Source of the DNA: Salinicola socius
Lineage (GTDB): Bacteria; Pseudomonadota; Gammaproteobacteria; Pseudomonadales; Halomonadaceae
DNA: 64,000 nt
Assembly: GCF_001937195.1 (NCBI RefSeq)
Contig: NZ_MSDO01000020.1
Span: 142,975-206,974 of the forward strand
Direction: 5' to 3'
Below are positions 26,759 to 35,660 of the stretch, piece after piece. The notes beneath the pieces were generated by a model. It was not told the origin of the DNA. It was given only the letters and a program-made list of their open reading frames with translations, and did not search any database. Position numbers and translations under genes: made by a program. Each line of letters opens with the position of its first letter. The stretch's first letter is position 1.

Positions 26759-26981
26759 CCCTCTGACTCCTTTGATACTCGACCCCGTCGTGAGCGGTCA
26801 GTGAAGGAGCTATGACACCTGAAAAATCGATACCTTCCCGCTGCCGGGCGACGACATCTTCCTCGGCCGAAGCGTCATAAAGCACCACGATCTTGGCGTG
26901 TTTGTTCATCAAGTAGGCATACTCGTCCGGGATTCTCACCACACCATCCTGAATATCGACTTCAAACTCAATCGCACGCAT
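26748..26981 (-). CDS. Antitoxin partner of the PIN-domain toxin
   Basis: The protein has about 77 residues from the ATG at 26981 (AGCAGG eight bases upstream); a GTG at 26990 would add three. The N-terminal half (IEFEVDIQDGVVRIPDEYAYL) resembles the beta-strand DNA-binding part of AbrB/VapB-like antitoxins. The tail (REGIDFSGVIAPSL) is the type of disordered segment that binds a toxin. It is identified mostly from its position and overlap with the toxin gene. Confidence 0.7.
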   Translation of the reverse strand: MRAIEFEVDIQDGVVRIPDEYAYLMNKHAKIVVLYDASAEEDVVARQREGIDFSGVIAPSLTAHDGVEYQRSQRDEW

Positions 26982-27238
26982 GGCTATCACCTGCTCATAA
27001 ATCCGAATTCAAACGCTGTTGCGCTATTCTAGCAACAAATGCTAAGCCGCCGCCTTGGGTATCCTCTGCCCCTCCCTCCACAGGCCCACAACACCTTACG
27101 TTTTCAACGTCATGCGCCTGGCCAGATTACGCTGTTCATGGCGAAAGGGCGCGGACATGTTCTCGTCGCTGACATGTTGCCTATAACTGCAGCAACATTG
27201 CGCCACCTTATATCGAAAATGTTCACTCTAGAACGGTT

Positions 27239-28537
27239 TTACCGAACCGGTGACGTCGCCGCGGGCCCGGCCCTCGAACGCCTGGCGAGCTCGCGAAAGC
27301 GCCGACGCAGATAGGCGCCGGCTTCGGTCGCATGGAAGTCAGGCTGGCGCTGCGACTGCGCGAAGTAGGTCAGAATCAGCCAGCCAAGCCGATGCGCGCG
27401 ATGCTCACCGAGCCAGCTCTCCGCCAGGGCCGGCGGTACGCTCAAGAGCAGACGTGAAAGATCGACGCCCGGCGGCAGCATGCCGGCATGATCCCAGTCG
27501 ATGAACACCGGCCTGCCCGTGCGCGTTTCGATCAACACGTTGTGGGGGTGAAGATCACCGTGGGCGAATACGCGTGGCAAGCGATAGAGGGTTCGCGTCA
27601 TTCGCAATAACAGCCCGAGCTCTCGCCACCGCCCGCGCTGCAACGCTGACAGACAGACCTCTCTGATCATCCGGTTCAGTGCGTGGCGCCCTCGCCGGTC
27701 TGCTTTTTTGCCAGCGCCAGTCGTCTCAACGCCATCCGCCTCAACTGCGGGCATGTCAGCGTTGGCTGTCTCAGAGCTGAAGCTATCGAAGCCCAGTTTA
27801 CTGCGCATGTCATCGGGCCAACTGGCAGTCGATAACCGCAGAACCGAGGCGAGAGTGGCACGATACGCCTGCTCGCGATCATTGGTTGACGCCTCGATAG
27901 ACGTCTCGGGGAACGAACCCAGTACCTGACCATCGATATGCTCGACCACCAGACTGGCGGTCTCGCCATGGACGATGACGGCTTCCAGCGACGGCGCATC
28001 GATAGCGCCGGGCATCAGCACCTGGCGGTGGAGCCGCTCCAGCCACGCCGCATTGAGACGTGGCCGCTGACAATGAACGACACGTTTTCCCGCCGGCGTT
28101 TCGACACAGAGTGCTGACAACTTGCCCCGGTGACCAAACAGCGGCCGGAACGCCAGAATCTCCAGAGACGCCCGCAGCGGCCCGATGATGTCTCGAAAGG
28201 CGGGAAGATCGGCGCAGGCTTGCGCGTTCAGAAAGCCGTCCGACGCGTCTGCCGGCATCACGACGCTGACGCCACCACCGAGCAGTCGCCCGGTGTCCCC
28301 CGCCTTGACCCGGACGAGATCCCCGACCTGAAGTTCGAGAAACGCCAGAAAGCCGACTTCGGCTCGAGGGGTGATACCGGCTTCAAGCACATCGCGGCGC
28401 GCATGCTGGCAAAGGTCGCAGTAACGGTCTTCGCCATTGACCGATATGACCACGCCTCGCCCTGGAGCCCACTGGTCTTCGGCGACATACCAGCCTCTGA
28501 CGATGTCCTGGCTGACCTCATCCACGAATCCCGGCAT
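27239..28537 (-). CDS. APH-fold kinase-like protein with N-terminal beta-rich module
   Basis: The protein has about 432 residues from the ATG at 28537; upstream in-frame starts exist but lack support. Residues about 1-95 form a beta-rich module (VRGWYVAEDQ, VVISVNGEDRYC, RRDVLEAGI) resembling the N-terminus of the LicD-like protein at 9451. The rest is an aminoglycoside-phosphotransferase/choline-kinase fold, with the catalytic loop HGDLHPHNVLIE and metal-binding FIDWDHAGM near residues 330-360. Such kinases phosphorylate sugars, choline or lipopolysaccharide. The gene stands alone between the TA pair and the divergent giant gene. The substrate is unknown. Confidence 0.7.
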   Translation of the reverse strand: MPGFVDEVSQDIVRGWYVAEDQWAPGRGVVISVNGEDRYCDLCQHARRDVLEAGITPRAEVGFLAFLELQVGDLVRVKAGDTGRLLGGGVSVVMPADASDGFLNAQACADLPAFRDIIGPLRASLEILAFRPLFGHRGKLSALCVETPAGKRVVHCQRPRLNAAWLERLHRQVLMPGAIDAPSLEAVIVHGETASLVVEHIDGQVLGSFPETSIEASTNDREQAYRATLASVLRLSTASWPDDMRSKLGFDSFSSETANADMPAVEADGVETTGAGKKADRRGRHALNRMIREVCLSALQRGRWRELGLLLRMTRTLYRLPRVFAHGDLHPHNVLIETRTGRPVFIDWDHAGMLPPGVDLSRLLLSVPPALAESWLGEHRAHRLGWLILTYFAQSQRQPDFHATEAGAYLRRRFRELARRSRAGPAATSPVR

Positions 28538-28909
28538 CGCGTGTCTCGCTCCGTTGGCACTCCCTTTACCCCCCGCCTTTATAGCAATGTCCGGCGTCGG
28601 GTTGCGTAACGTCTTACAACGGAGAAGAAACGTGCCGGCAACACAAGCCAACATTTTTTTGCGGTATCCGCCACACAAGGAAGTGCTTGCTGTTGGAGCC
28701 TGATATCCGTCGAGGTCGAATCGGCGATCGGATGCGATATCGATGAACCGGTTCGCCGGGCCGTCGGCGCAAATCCCCGACCCTCATGTTACGAGCCGTG
28801 ACGACGACTGACGACTTTACGACAGAGTGACACGTCTTTTATCGATTCGGCCCTGAATTCGGGTGGATGTTGAACGAGTATTTAATAAACCGAACGGGAG
28901 ACCTTTGCC
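28538..28909. other. Divergent gap between kinase-like gene and giant gene
   Basis: It must contain the promoters of both genes. An AT-rich TATTTAATAAA patch about 30 bases before the giant gene's start is a possible -10 region. GGGAGA just before 28910 is its ribosome site. No hrp-box (GGAACC-N16-CCAC) was found. Confidence 0.4.
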
Positions 28910-31900
28910 ATGGCTCAGGAAATCACGCGCGAGATTGCTTCGACCCCCGCCCCGGAGGCTGGCGAGCCGAGTGTCGACAGTCGCAGCACCGGTCGCTGGC
29001 GATCGGCGCTGTCGAATACCTTGAACCTGAGCCAGAAATCCACCCTTCCCGGTGACGACAAATCCAAGCCCGGAAAGCGCGCCGATGCCGACACCGAGGC
29101 GCCCAGAAATCTGAACGATTACAATCAGATCGTGACGATCGGCGACGATCTGATTCGCTACGAGACCAAGGGCGGCAAGGCCGTCGAGGTCGACCGGCAC
29201 GCCACCCCGGCGCTGTTCGAGACGGTCAAGCAGGATTTCGACCAGATCAATGGCCTCAACCAGAGCGGAGAGGACGGCTATGGCGTGTTGCCGCCCGATG
29301 CAGAGCCGCCCGGCAAGCTGAGCGACTATCGCTTCATCGCTCCGCCCGACGAAGTTGCCAAGGGCATCATCCGCTACGAGATGCAGGACGGCACCCGGGT
29401 CGTGGTCGCCGAACGCGCCGCCCCGGAGCTCTACGCTGCCATCAAGAAGGATTACCAGAGCCTGATCGGCATCAATGAAAGCGAGGCTGACGGCTACCAG
29501 CGCGTCGGTGGCGATGCCACCCCACCGCCCTACTACAACACCGAGGTCGGCGCGCCCGGTGAAATGGGGCCGGAGGTGATTCGCTACGAGCATGACGGCG
29601 AGAAGTTCGTCGTCGCGCGCAGCGATAATCCGGAACGCTACGATTATCTCAGCGAACAGCACGCGACGTTGACCGGCAACGCCGAGCACCAGGATGCCAT
29701 CGAGGGTTCGGTCGACGATGGCGCCACCGTTGCCGGCGCCGATACCGAAGTGCCCGAGTTCAATGATTTCAAGAACTTCAGTTGGCAAAAAGATGCACGT
29801 GACGATGTCATTCGCTTCACCACTCACGATGGCAGAAATGTGGTGGTGTCGAAGTCTCTGACGCCTGCGCTGTTCGAGACGGTTTCCAACGCCCAGAAGA
29901 CCTGGGATCGGATCCACGAACTCGAGGACGACGGCTACAAGCTGCGCTCCGCCGACGAGGACATCCCGGTTCTCGGCAAGGGCGACAGCGTCAAGAGCGC
30001 CACCGACGAGCACGGTGACGTCATCGAAGGGCTCAAGTTGGTCGAGGTCGACGGCGAGAAGTTCGTGGTCTCGAAGGGCGTGACACCGGAGCACTTCGAG
30101 GCTGCCTCCAGCTTCCAGCAGACATCGAGCGAGGATGTCATCGACGATATCTTTGCCGATCACGACCTGCCCGGGTCGGAAGAGACCAACCTGATGGGCC
30201 AGGAGACCACCGTCGAGAACGACGACGGAGACGCGAAGACGGTCACCGAACTCTACATGGAGAAGCTCGAGGAGAAGGCGGAAAACTCGGACAACGAGAA
30301 CTTCAAGAAGTATGCCCGCCTGCTCGAACTCAAATCCCAGCTGGACGACGGAAGCTTCCAGTATCTGCCCTACATGACGGTCGATCATGGTGGCGACTGG
30401 ACCTACTACGCCAGCGATACCCAGGGCATGGATCCGGCCGACCTGCGCGGCCTGATCCACGAGGAAAAACTCGGCGAGGAGCTTTCGAAACTGCTAGGTG
30501 ACGAGGAGATCGCCAAGTTCACCGACGAGGCGATGACGGAGGCCCAGAGCAAGATCAAGGATCGCGATGGCCTCGCCGACAAGATCTACGACTCGTTGAC
30601 CGGCGACAAGGGCGCGGAATATCTCGATGCCATCGAGGACCTGCGAGACAAGGGGTTCGGCGACGAAGCCGCCACCCGCTTGAACAATGACCTGAACACG
30701 CTGCAGGCCCTCGACCCCGACCGCGCGGCCGAGGCGAGAGGCAGCATCACCGCCGCCAGCACCGCCAGAGGCCTGGAGGAAGAACTCAGCGATATCGATG
30801 CCGAATACGACGCGTCCCAAAACGGTGACGACGTGTCGCCGGAGAGCGAGGAAGCCGCGGAACAGGTCGCCGCCGACATGGTGCCGACCATCCTCACCAG
30901 CATTACCTACAGCACCTTCGGCATCCAGACCACCAATGGCGTCTGGAACGCGGTGCAGGATGCGCTCTCCACCGACAAGACCGATCCCAAGGGCACGGTA
31001 CCGCCCAACCTGTCGGCGGACGAGAAGCTGCAGTTCACCAAGATCATGGCGATCGCCTCTGGCGTGAAGGAGGCTATCAAGTCGCTGGCGCTGAGCGGGA
31101 GCAACGTCAAGGAGGCCATGTCGAATCCGATCCTGCTCGAGAACATCACCCAGCGCGCCGTGGATAAATATCAGCAGTTGACCCAGGGCAAAGGCGGGAA
31201 TCCACCGGCCGTCCAGGTCGGCGATGCCGAGAGCGCAACGTTCAAGGACTCGCTGAAGAGCGGGTTCCGCAGCCTGATGAGCTCGAACACCATGTTCGCG
31301 ATCGGCGGCACCGCCGCCCTGGCCAATGCCATCTATCGACGCTCCGGTGACGATTTCGGCGACACCTGGCAGGAGCGCATGACCGTCGCCCGCGGCATGC
31401 TGGTGTTCATCGGCACCACGCCTTTCGCGCTCAAGGGCATCGCCGATGCGGCGGGCTCGAAACTCGATGAGGGCGGCCGGCTGGCCAAATTGTTCGGCAC
31501 CACCAACATCACCCAGGCGCTCGGGCTCGACAAGGAGATGGGTGACGTCCTGCGCGAGCGCTTCCCCGACAAGTTCAACGGCGATAAAGCGCCCTCTCTC
31601 AATCCGGGCGAGCAGGCGCGGGGCAAGCTGGACGACATCCGCGGCAAGCTCGAATCGTTCGATACCCTTCTCGATCAAAGGGACGCCCCCGACTTCGAAC
31701 AGAAGGCCCAGGGGCTGGTCGACGATATCCAGGGCCAGCTCGACGAGGTCGACCGCGTCGTCAAGGACTCCGACTCGCTCAGCGACGATGAAAAGAAGGA
31801 GATCCAGCAGCGCCTGGGCGATATCGAGGATCGGCTCGACAAGGTCGAGATGAAGAAGGAGGGCCTGGCGCCCCAGAACGCGGAGGATCTCAGAGCGCTG

Positions 31901-33454
31901 GTCGACGATCTGTTCGAGGAAATGCAGCCCTTCGCCTCCTCGGCGACGCCGGCGCAGCAACGCTTCGCCCAGATCGACGACTTCGATCGGGCCGTGGCGG
32001 AGTTACTGGACATCGAAAGCAAAGGCCAGATGCCGGACCAGGCACCGGCACTGTTCGACGAGATGATGAAGAAGCATCGCGCCATCCGCTCGTCGTTCGA
32101 ATCCGACCCGACGCTGTCCGATGCCCAACGCACGCAACAGCTCGATCGGCTGGATGAGATCGCCAACCGCCTGGACGATGTTCGCCCGATGGCCAGCGGC
32201 GCCCTGCCCAGTGGCGCCGGCGATGCGCTGGCCGACCTCGACAATCTCAGCGACGATCTCGTTCAGTTCGTCGACCCTGCCAACGGCGAATCGTCGAAAA
32301 CCGCCATGCAGCCCTTGAACCAGGCGCTGGATGCCGAAGCCGACGTGATGACCAACGGCGAACGCACTCCCGGCACGTCGCCCGATGGCCCGGGCAGCAC
32401 CGGCGGCGGCGATGGGTCCAACGGCAACAAGAAGACCAATATCTTCGGCCCCGCGCTCAAGGGCCTGGCCTACATGACCGACTTCGCCGGCGGCATTCTC
32501 GACACTGTCGTCGCGGGCGTCGGGCTCAATCAGCTGATCAAGAACGGTGGCACCCCGATGGAGTTCGCCGCCAGTTCGACCGGCGTGGTCTCCGGCGCCT
32601 TCTTTACCATCGGCGGCGCCGCCGAAATCGGGGCATCACTGCAGACTGCGTCTCGCGTGCTCTCCGGGTTGGGTGCGGGGCTGCGCGCCGCCGGTCCCAT
32701 CGGCAACCTGATCGGGCTGGGCGTCGGCTTTGCCAGCCTGATCCTCAATGCGGTGATGGCCCAGAAGAAAGGCGCCGAAACCGAGGGCAAGATACGCGAC
32801 CAGTTCGAGCAGTTCGCCGAAGATGGCGTGACGGAAGACGATTGGGGCGAGAAGTTCAACTACCTGATCAACTCGAGCTACGGCTTCAAGGACATGATGC
32901 ACGCCGGTGACGAGGACAAGGAGCCCGACCCGCTGTTCAAGGAGTGGTTTCCCGAGGACATGGCGGCGTGGGAGGCGCAGCCGGAGCAGTATGACAAGTT
33001 CACGCAGGAGATCCGGGAGAACGGCAACGTCGATGACTTCTTCTTCGACTTCGACCAGGACCAGATGCAGCTCAATATTCACGGCCAGGACTTCTATCAG
33101 GATAACAAGGAGACCATCGACACGATCCTGGGCAATTGGGACGAAGGCGATGGCGGCACCGACTGGACGGGGCCCGACGATATCGTCAGCAAAAGCGATC
33201 TCGAGGATATCGTCGATCCGGAAAATGGCCACTCGAAGGAGGAGCAGGATGCCGCCGAGTTCCTGCTCAAGAACGAAGAGTTCTTCGCCCTGCTCGATAC
33301 GCTGCACAAGCAGGATGGTTCGGACGGCAAGATCAGCAGTGCCGACATCGATTCCTGGATGCAACTGATCGGCGAGCGTGCGATCACCGACGACAACCCG
33401 GCCTTCGCCGAGGAAGACAGCATCTGGGACAACCCGGCGTACTATAAGCTGTAA
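28910..33454 (+). CDS. Giant repeat protein with HrpF/NolX-like C-terminal EF-hand module
   Basis: The protein has 1514 residues, very acidic, with no Sec signal peptide. Five N-terminal repeats of 70-77 residues are centred at about 80-110, 152-182, 222-252, 299-329 and 373-403; each has an IRYE-type strand, DGxxVVV and a TPxLFE-like helix. The middle part (about 660-860) has hydrophobic patches (MFAIGGTAALANAIY, MLVFIGTTPFALKGIA). Coiled-coil stretches fill about 900-1150. A hydrophobic glycine/alanine-rich region spans about 1185-1280. The last 92 residues carry two EF-hand-like loops (DDIVSKSDLEDI and DGSDGKISSADI) around AAEFLLKNEEFFALLDTL, a module familiar from HrpF/HrpK/NolX type III translocators and related effectors. 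It is plausibly a secreted pore-forming or effector-like protein; no secretion genes are nearby. Confidence 0.75.
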   Translation: MAQEITREIASTPAPEAGEPSVDSRSTGRWRSALSNTLNLSQKSTLPGDDKSKPGKRADADTEAPRNLNDYNQIVTIGDDLIRYETKGGKAVEVDRHATPALFETVKQDFDQINGLNQSGEDGYGVLPPDAEPPGKLSDYRFIAPPDEVAKGIIRYEMQDGTRVVVAERAAPELYAAIKKDYQSLIGINESEADGYQRVGGDATPPPYYNTEVGAPGEMGPEVIRYEHDGEKFVVARSDNPERYDYLSEQHATLTGNAEHQDAIEGSVDDGATVAGADTEVPEFNDFKNFSWQKDARDDVIRFTTHDGRNVVVSKSLTPALFETVSNAQKTWDRIHELEDDGYKLRSADEDIPVLGKGDSVKSATDEHGDVIEGLKLVEVDGEKFVVSKGVTPEHFEAASSFQQTSSEDVIDDIFADHDLPGSEETNLMGQETTVENDDGDAKTVTELYMEKLEEKAENSDNENFKKYARLLELKSQLDDGSFQYLPYMTVDHGGDWTYYASDTQGMDPADLRGLIHEEKLGEELSKLLGDEEIAKFTDEAMTEAQSKIKDRDGLADKIYDSLTGDKGAEYLDAIEDLRDKGFGDEAATRLNNDLNTLQALDPDRAAEARGSITAASTARGLEEELSDIDAEYDASQNGDDVSPESEEAAEQVAADMVPTILTSITYSTFGIQTTNGVWNAVQDALSTDKTDPKGTVPPNLSADEKLQFTKIMAIASGVKEAIKSLALSGSNVKEAMSNPILLENITQRAVDKYQQLTQGKGGNPPAVQVGDAESATFKDSLKSGFRSLMSSNTMFAIGGTAALANAIYRRSGDDFGDTWQERMTVARGMLVFIGTTPFALKGIADAAGSKLDEGGRLAKLFGTTNITQALGLDKEMGDVLRERFPDKFNGDKAPSLNPGEQARGKLDDIRGKLESFDTLLDQRDAPDFEQKAQGLVDDIQGQLDEVDRVVKDSDSLSDDEKKEIQQRLGDIEDRLDKVEMKKEGLAPQNAEDLRALVDDLFEEMQPFASSATPAQQRFAQIDDFDRAVAELLDIESKGQMPDQAPALFDEMMKKHRAIRSSFESDPTLSDAQRTQQLDRLDEIANRLDDVRPMASGALPSGAGDALADLDNLSDDLVQFVDPANGESSKTAMQPLNQALDAEADVMTNGERTPGTSPDGPGSTGGGDGSNGNKKTNIFGPALKGLAYMTDFAGGILDTVVAGVGLNQLIKNGGTPMEFAASSTGVVSGAFFTIGGAAEIGASLQTASRVLSGLGAGLRAAGPIGNLIGLGVGFASLILNAVMAQKKGAETEGKIRDQFEQFAEDGVTEDDWGEKFNYLINSSYGFKDMMHAGDEDKEPDPLFKEWFPEDMAAWEAQPEQYDKFTQEIRENGNVDDFFFDFDQDQMQLNIHGQDFYQDNKETIDTILGNWDEGDGGTDWTGPDDIVSKSDLEDIVDPENGHSKEEQDAAEFLLKNEEFFALLDTLHKQDGSDGKISSADIDSWMQLIGERAITDDNPAFAEEDSIWDNPAYYKL

Positions 33455-33486
33455 GCTATAAGCTGCAGGCTGCAGGCTGCAGGCTG
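33445..33486. repeat. Six tandem 7 bp repeats spanning the stop of the giant gene
   Basis: Units TAAGCTG, TAAGCTA, TAAGCTG and three CAGGCTG run from the final codons across the TAA stop at 33452 into the gap. Confidence 0.9.
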
Positions 33487-33499
33487 AGGACGATAAAAA

Positions 33500-33532
33500 G
33501 CGGGCCATGTCTCTCCTCGAGACATGGCCCGC
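33500..33532 (-). terminator. Rho-independent terminator of aceA (possibly bidirectional)
   Basis: Perfect 14-base arms (GCGGGCCATGTCTC / GAGACATGGCCCGC) with a five-base loop. In leftward reading the stem is followed by TTTTTATCG, so it ends the aceA transcript 49 bases past its stop. It could also stop the rightward giant gene, although there is no T run on that side. Confidence 0.88.
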
Positions 33533-33560
33533 TGCCGTTGCAGATTGCGCTAACTGGCAA

Positions 33561-33591
33561 CGCTCACCCGAACTCGACGCTCACCCGAACT
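33561..33591. repeat. Duplicated 17 bp tail of aceA
   Basis: CGCTCACCCGAACTCGA is followed by a second partial copy. The second copy (from 33578) contains the aceA stop codon and last codons; the first repeats them just outside the gene. Confidence 0.85.
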
Positions 33592-35203
33592 GGTTCATGG
33601 TGTTGAGCCCGCCGCCGGCCTTGAGCGCGGCGGCACCGGAGAAGTACTCCTTGTGGTCGTCGCCGAGATGGGAGCCGGCCATATCCTGATGCTTGACCGA
33701 GGCCAGCCCTCTCCGGATCTCCCTGCGCTGGACGCCGGCGACGTAGGCCAGCATCCCGGCCTCGCCAAAGTACCCCTCGGCCAGCTCGTCGGTGGAGAGC
33801 GCCGCCGTGTGGTAGGTGGGCAGGGTAATCAGGTGGTGGAACACGCCAGCCTCGCGGGCTGCGTCGCGCTGGAAAGCCTGGATTCGACGGTCCGCCTCCC
33901 GCGCCAGCTCGGAGTCGTCGTACGTTACGCTCATCAGTTGGCTGCGTTCGATACCGGAGAGCGATCGCCCTTCTGTCTGCCCTTCTGTCTGCCCTTCTCG
34001 TTCCCAGTCGTCGAAGACCTGCTGGCGGAAGTTGAGCGTCCAGTTGAACGAGGGCGAGTTGTTGTAGACCAGCTTGGCGTTGGGCACGACCTGCCGGATG
34101 CGGTCGACCATGCCGGCGATCTGACCGATGTGCGGCTTTTCGGTCTCGATCCACAGCAGGTCCGCGCCGTTCTGCAGGGCGTTGATGCAGTCCAGCACGA
34201 CCCGATCCTCGCCGGTATCGGAACGGAACCGATAGAGCCCGTTGGCGAGCCGCAGCGGTTTACGCAGATCGCCGTCGAGCTTGATGATCGTATCGCCTTC
34301 GTTGACGTCATCCGCCGAGCAGATCGGCACGGTGCAGAGAAAGCTGTTGTACTGGTGAGCGAGATCCCCGGGTTCCTTGCTGACCGGCAGTTTCTGCGTC
34401 AGCCCAGCGCCCAGCGAATCGGTCCGGGCGACGATCACGCCCTCCTCGACACCGAGCTCGAGGAACGCGTGGCGGACGGCGTTGATCTTGGCCACGAAAT
34501 CCTCATGGGGAACGGTGACCTTGCCATCCTGATGACCGCACTGCTTGGCATCGGAAACCTGGTTCTCCAGCTGGATGCAGCAAGCGCCCGCTTCGATCAT
34601 CTTCTTGGCCAGCAGGTAGGTCGCTTCTTCGTTGCCGAACCCGGCATCGATGTCGGCGATGATCGGTACGACATGGGTCTCGAAGTTGTCGATCTTGTCC
34701 AGAATCCCCCTTTCCATTACTTCGTTTCCGGCCTTCCTTGCGCTGTCCAGTTCACGGAACAGTGGCGTCAGTTCCCTGGCATCTGCCTGACGCAGGAAGG
34801 TATATAGCTCTTCGATCAGCGCCGGGACGGATGTCTTCTCGTGCATCGATTGATCGGGCAACGGACCGAACTCCGAGCGCATGGCGGCGATCATCCAACC
34901 GGATAGATAGAGATATCGCCCTTGGGTGGTGCCGTGGTGCTTCTTGACCGCGATCATCTTCTGCTGACCGACGAATCCGTGCCAGCAACCGAGAGACTGG
35001 GTGTAGCGGGAGGGATCCCGATCGTACGCCTGCATGTCTCGACGCATGATGGAGGCGGTGTAGCGCGCGATATCGAGCCCGGTTCGGAACCGGTTCTGTG
35101 CCCGCATCCTGGCCACGTTCTCGGGATTGATATTGCCCCATCTTCCGTCCTGTTCCAGACAGAACCGGTTCAACGATTCGACATCGCGCTGATAAATCGA
35201 CAT
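33581..35203 (-). CDS. aceA: Isocitrate lyase, long pseudomonad-type
   Basis: The protein has 540 residues from the ATG with GGAGG upstream. It cleaves isocitrate to succinate and glyoxylate in the glyoxylate shunt. The active-site loop is KQCGHQDGK near residue 217, with IADIDAGFGNEEATYLL and LENQVSDAK before it and WIETEKPHIGQIAGMVDRIR later. The size and KQCGHQ form are those of the long P. aeruginosa-type enzyme rather than the 430-residue E. coli type. Near the C-terminal third an in-frame repeat gives EGQTEGQTEGR after DDWER, absent from relatives I know. It stands as a single-gene unit. Confidence 0.95.
   Translation of the reverse strand: MSIYQRDVESLNRFCLEQDGRWGNINPENVARMRAQNRFRTGLDIARYTASIMRRDMQAYDRDPSRYTQSLGCWHGFVGQQKMIAVKKHHGTTQGRYLYLSGWMIAAMRSEFGPLPDQSMHEKTSVPALIEELYTFLRQADARELTPLFRELDSARKAGNEVMERGILDKIDNFETHVVPIIADIDAGFGNEEATYLLAKKMIEAGACCIQLENQVSDAKQCGHQDGKVTVPHEDFVAKINAVRHAFLELGVEEGVIVARTDSLGAGLTQKLPVSKEPGDLAHQYNSFLCTVPICSADDVNEGDTIIKLDGDLRKPLRLANGLYRFRSDTGEDRVVLDCINALQNGADLLWIETEKPHIGQIAGMVDRIRQVVPNAKLVYNNSPSFNWTLNFRQQVFDDWEREGQTEGQTEGRSLSGIERSQLMSVTYDDSELAREADRRIQAFQRDAAREAGVFHHLITLPTYHTAALSTDELAEGYFGEAGMLAYVAGVQRREIRRGLASVKHQDMAGSHLGDDHKEYFSGAAALKAGGGLNTMNQFG
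33968..33998. repeat. In-frame 12 bp tandem repeat within aceA
   Basis: The unit CCCTTCTGTCTG occurs twice with a further partial copy, encoding the EGQT-EGQT-EG expansion on the leftward strand. Confidence 0.9.
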
Positions 35204-35660
35204 GACTACCTCCACCCGCAGGGATTGATGATATTCGCAGTAGCCAGATTCATCCTGTCGTGATTCAGACAACCAAAAACGGTCGTTTTAATTCTCATGA
35301 CAGGAAGAAAATGACCCCATCGACGCCCCCACTATGTGAGAGATAGCGTCATGGCAACAATCCGTACTTAGCCGTCATCAGGGTAAGGCTTCTACCGAAA
35401 ATCGTGCTTTTCGATCTATCCTGTAGTCATGTATGACATATGATTACGGCGATCCTGGCGCGGGTTAATCGTTTGCCGGAAAACTTTCCATTTTGAGATA
35501 CCATCGGGGTAATTCATGAAATACTCATGGTTTCATTGACTTGGCACCGAGCGAGCGCTCTCAGCGCCCTTTCCCGGCGAAAAGGCAGGATCATATCCAC
35601 CGAGCCGATGAGATCTATCCCTATCGACTTTCGTCGACAGGACGCTAGCCGAGTTTCAAA
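35204..35660. other. Gene-free AT-richer gap between aceA and bioA
   Basis: It carries the aceA promoter region (leftward) and the end of the bio operon. A small inverted repeat GTCAT-GT-ATGAC at 35426-35437 is a possible operator. No clear terminator for bioA is seen. No coding frame here looks real. Confidence 0.4.

Noticed and set aside
27039..27314. Small rightward open frame overlapping the kinase-like gene
   Set aside because: No ribosome site, proline/arginine-rich composition, and overlap with the conserved 3' end of the kinase-like gene.
28679..28909. Hrp-box promoter for the giant gene
   Set aside because: GGAGCC occurs but the CCAC half at the right distance does not.
28817..30460. 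Long open frame antisense to the giant gene
   Set aside because: It has no ribosome site, is rich in valine/leucine/aspartate typical of a mirrored acidic protein in GC-rich DNA, and the sense frame has clear repeats and motifs.
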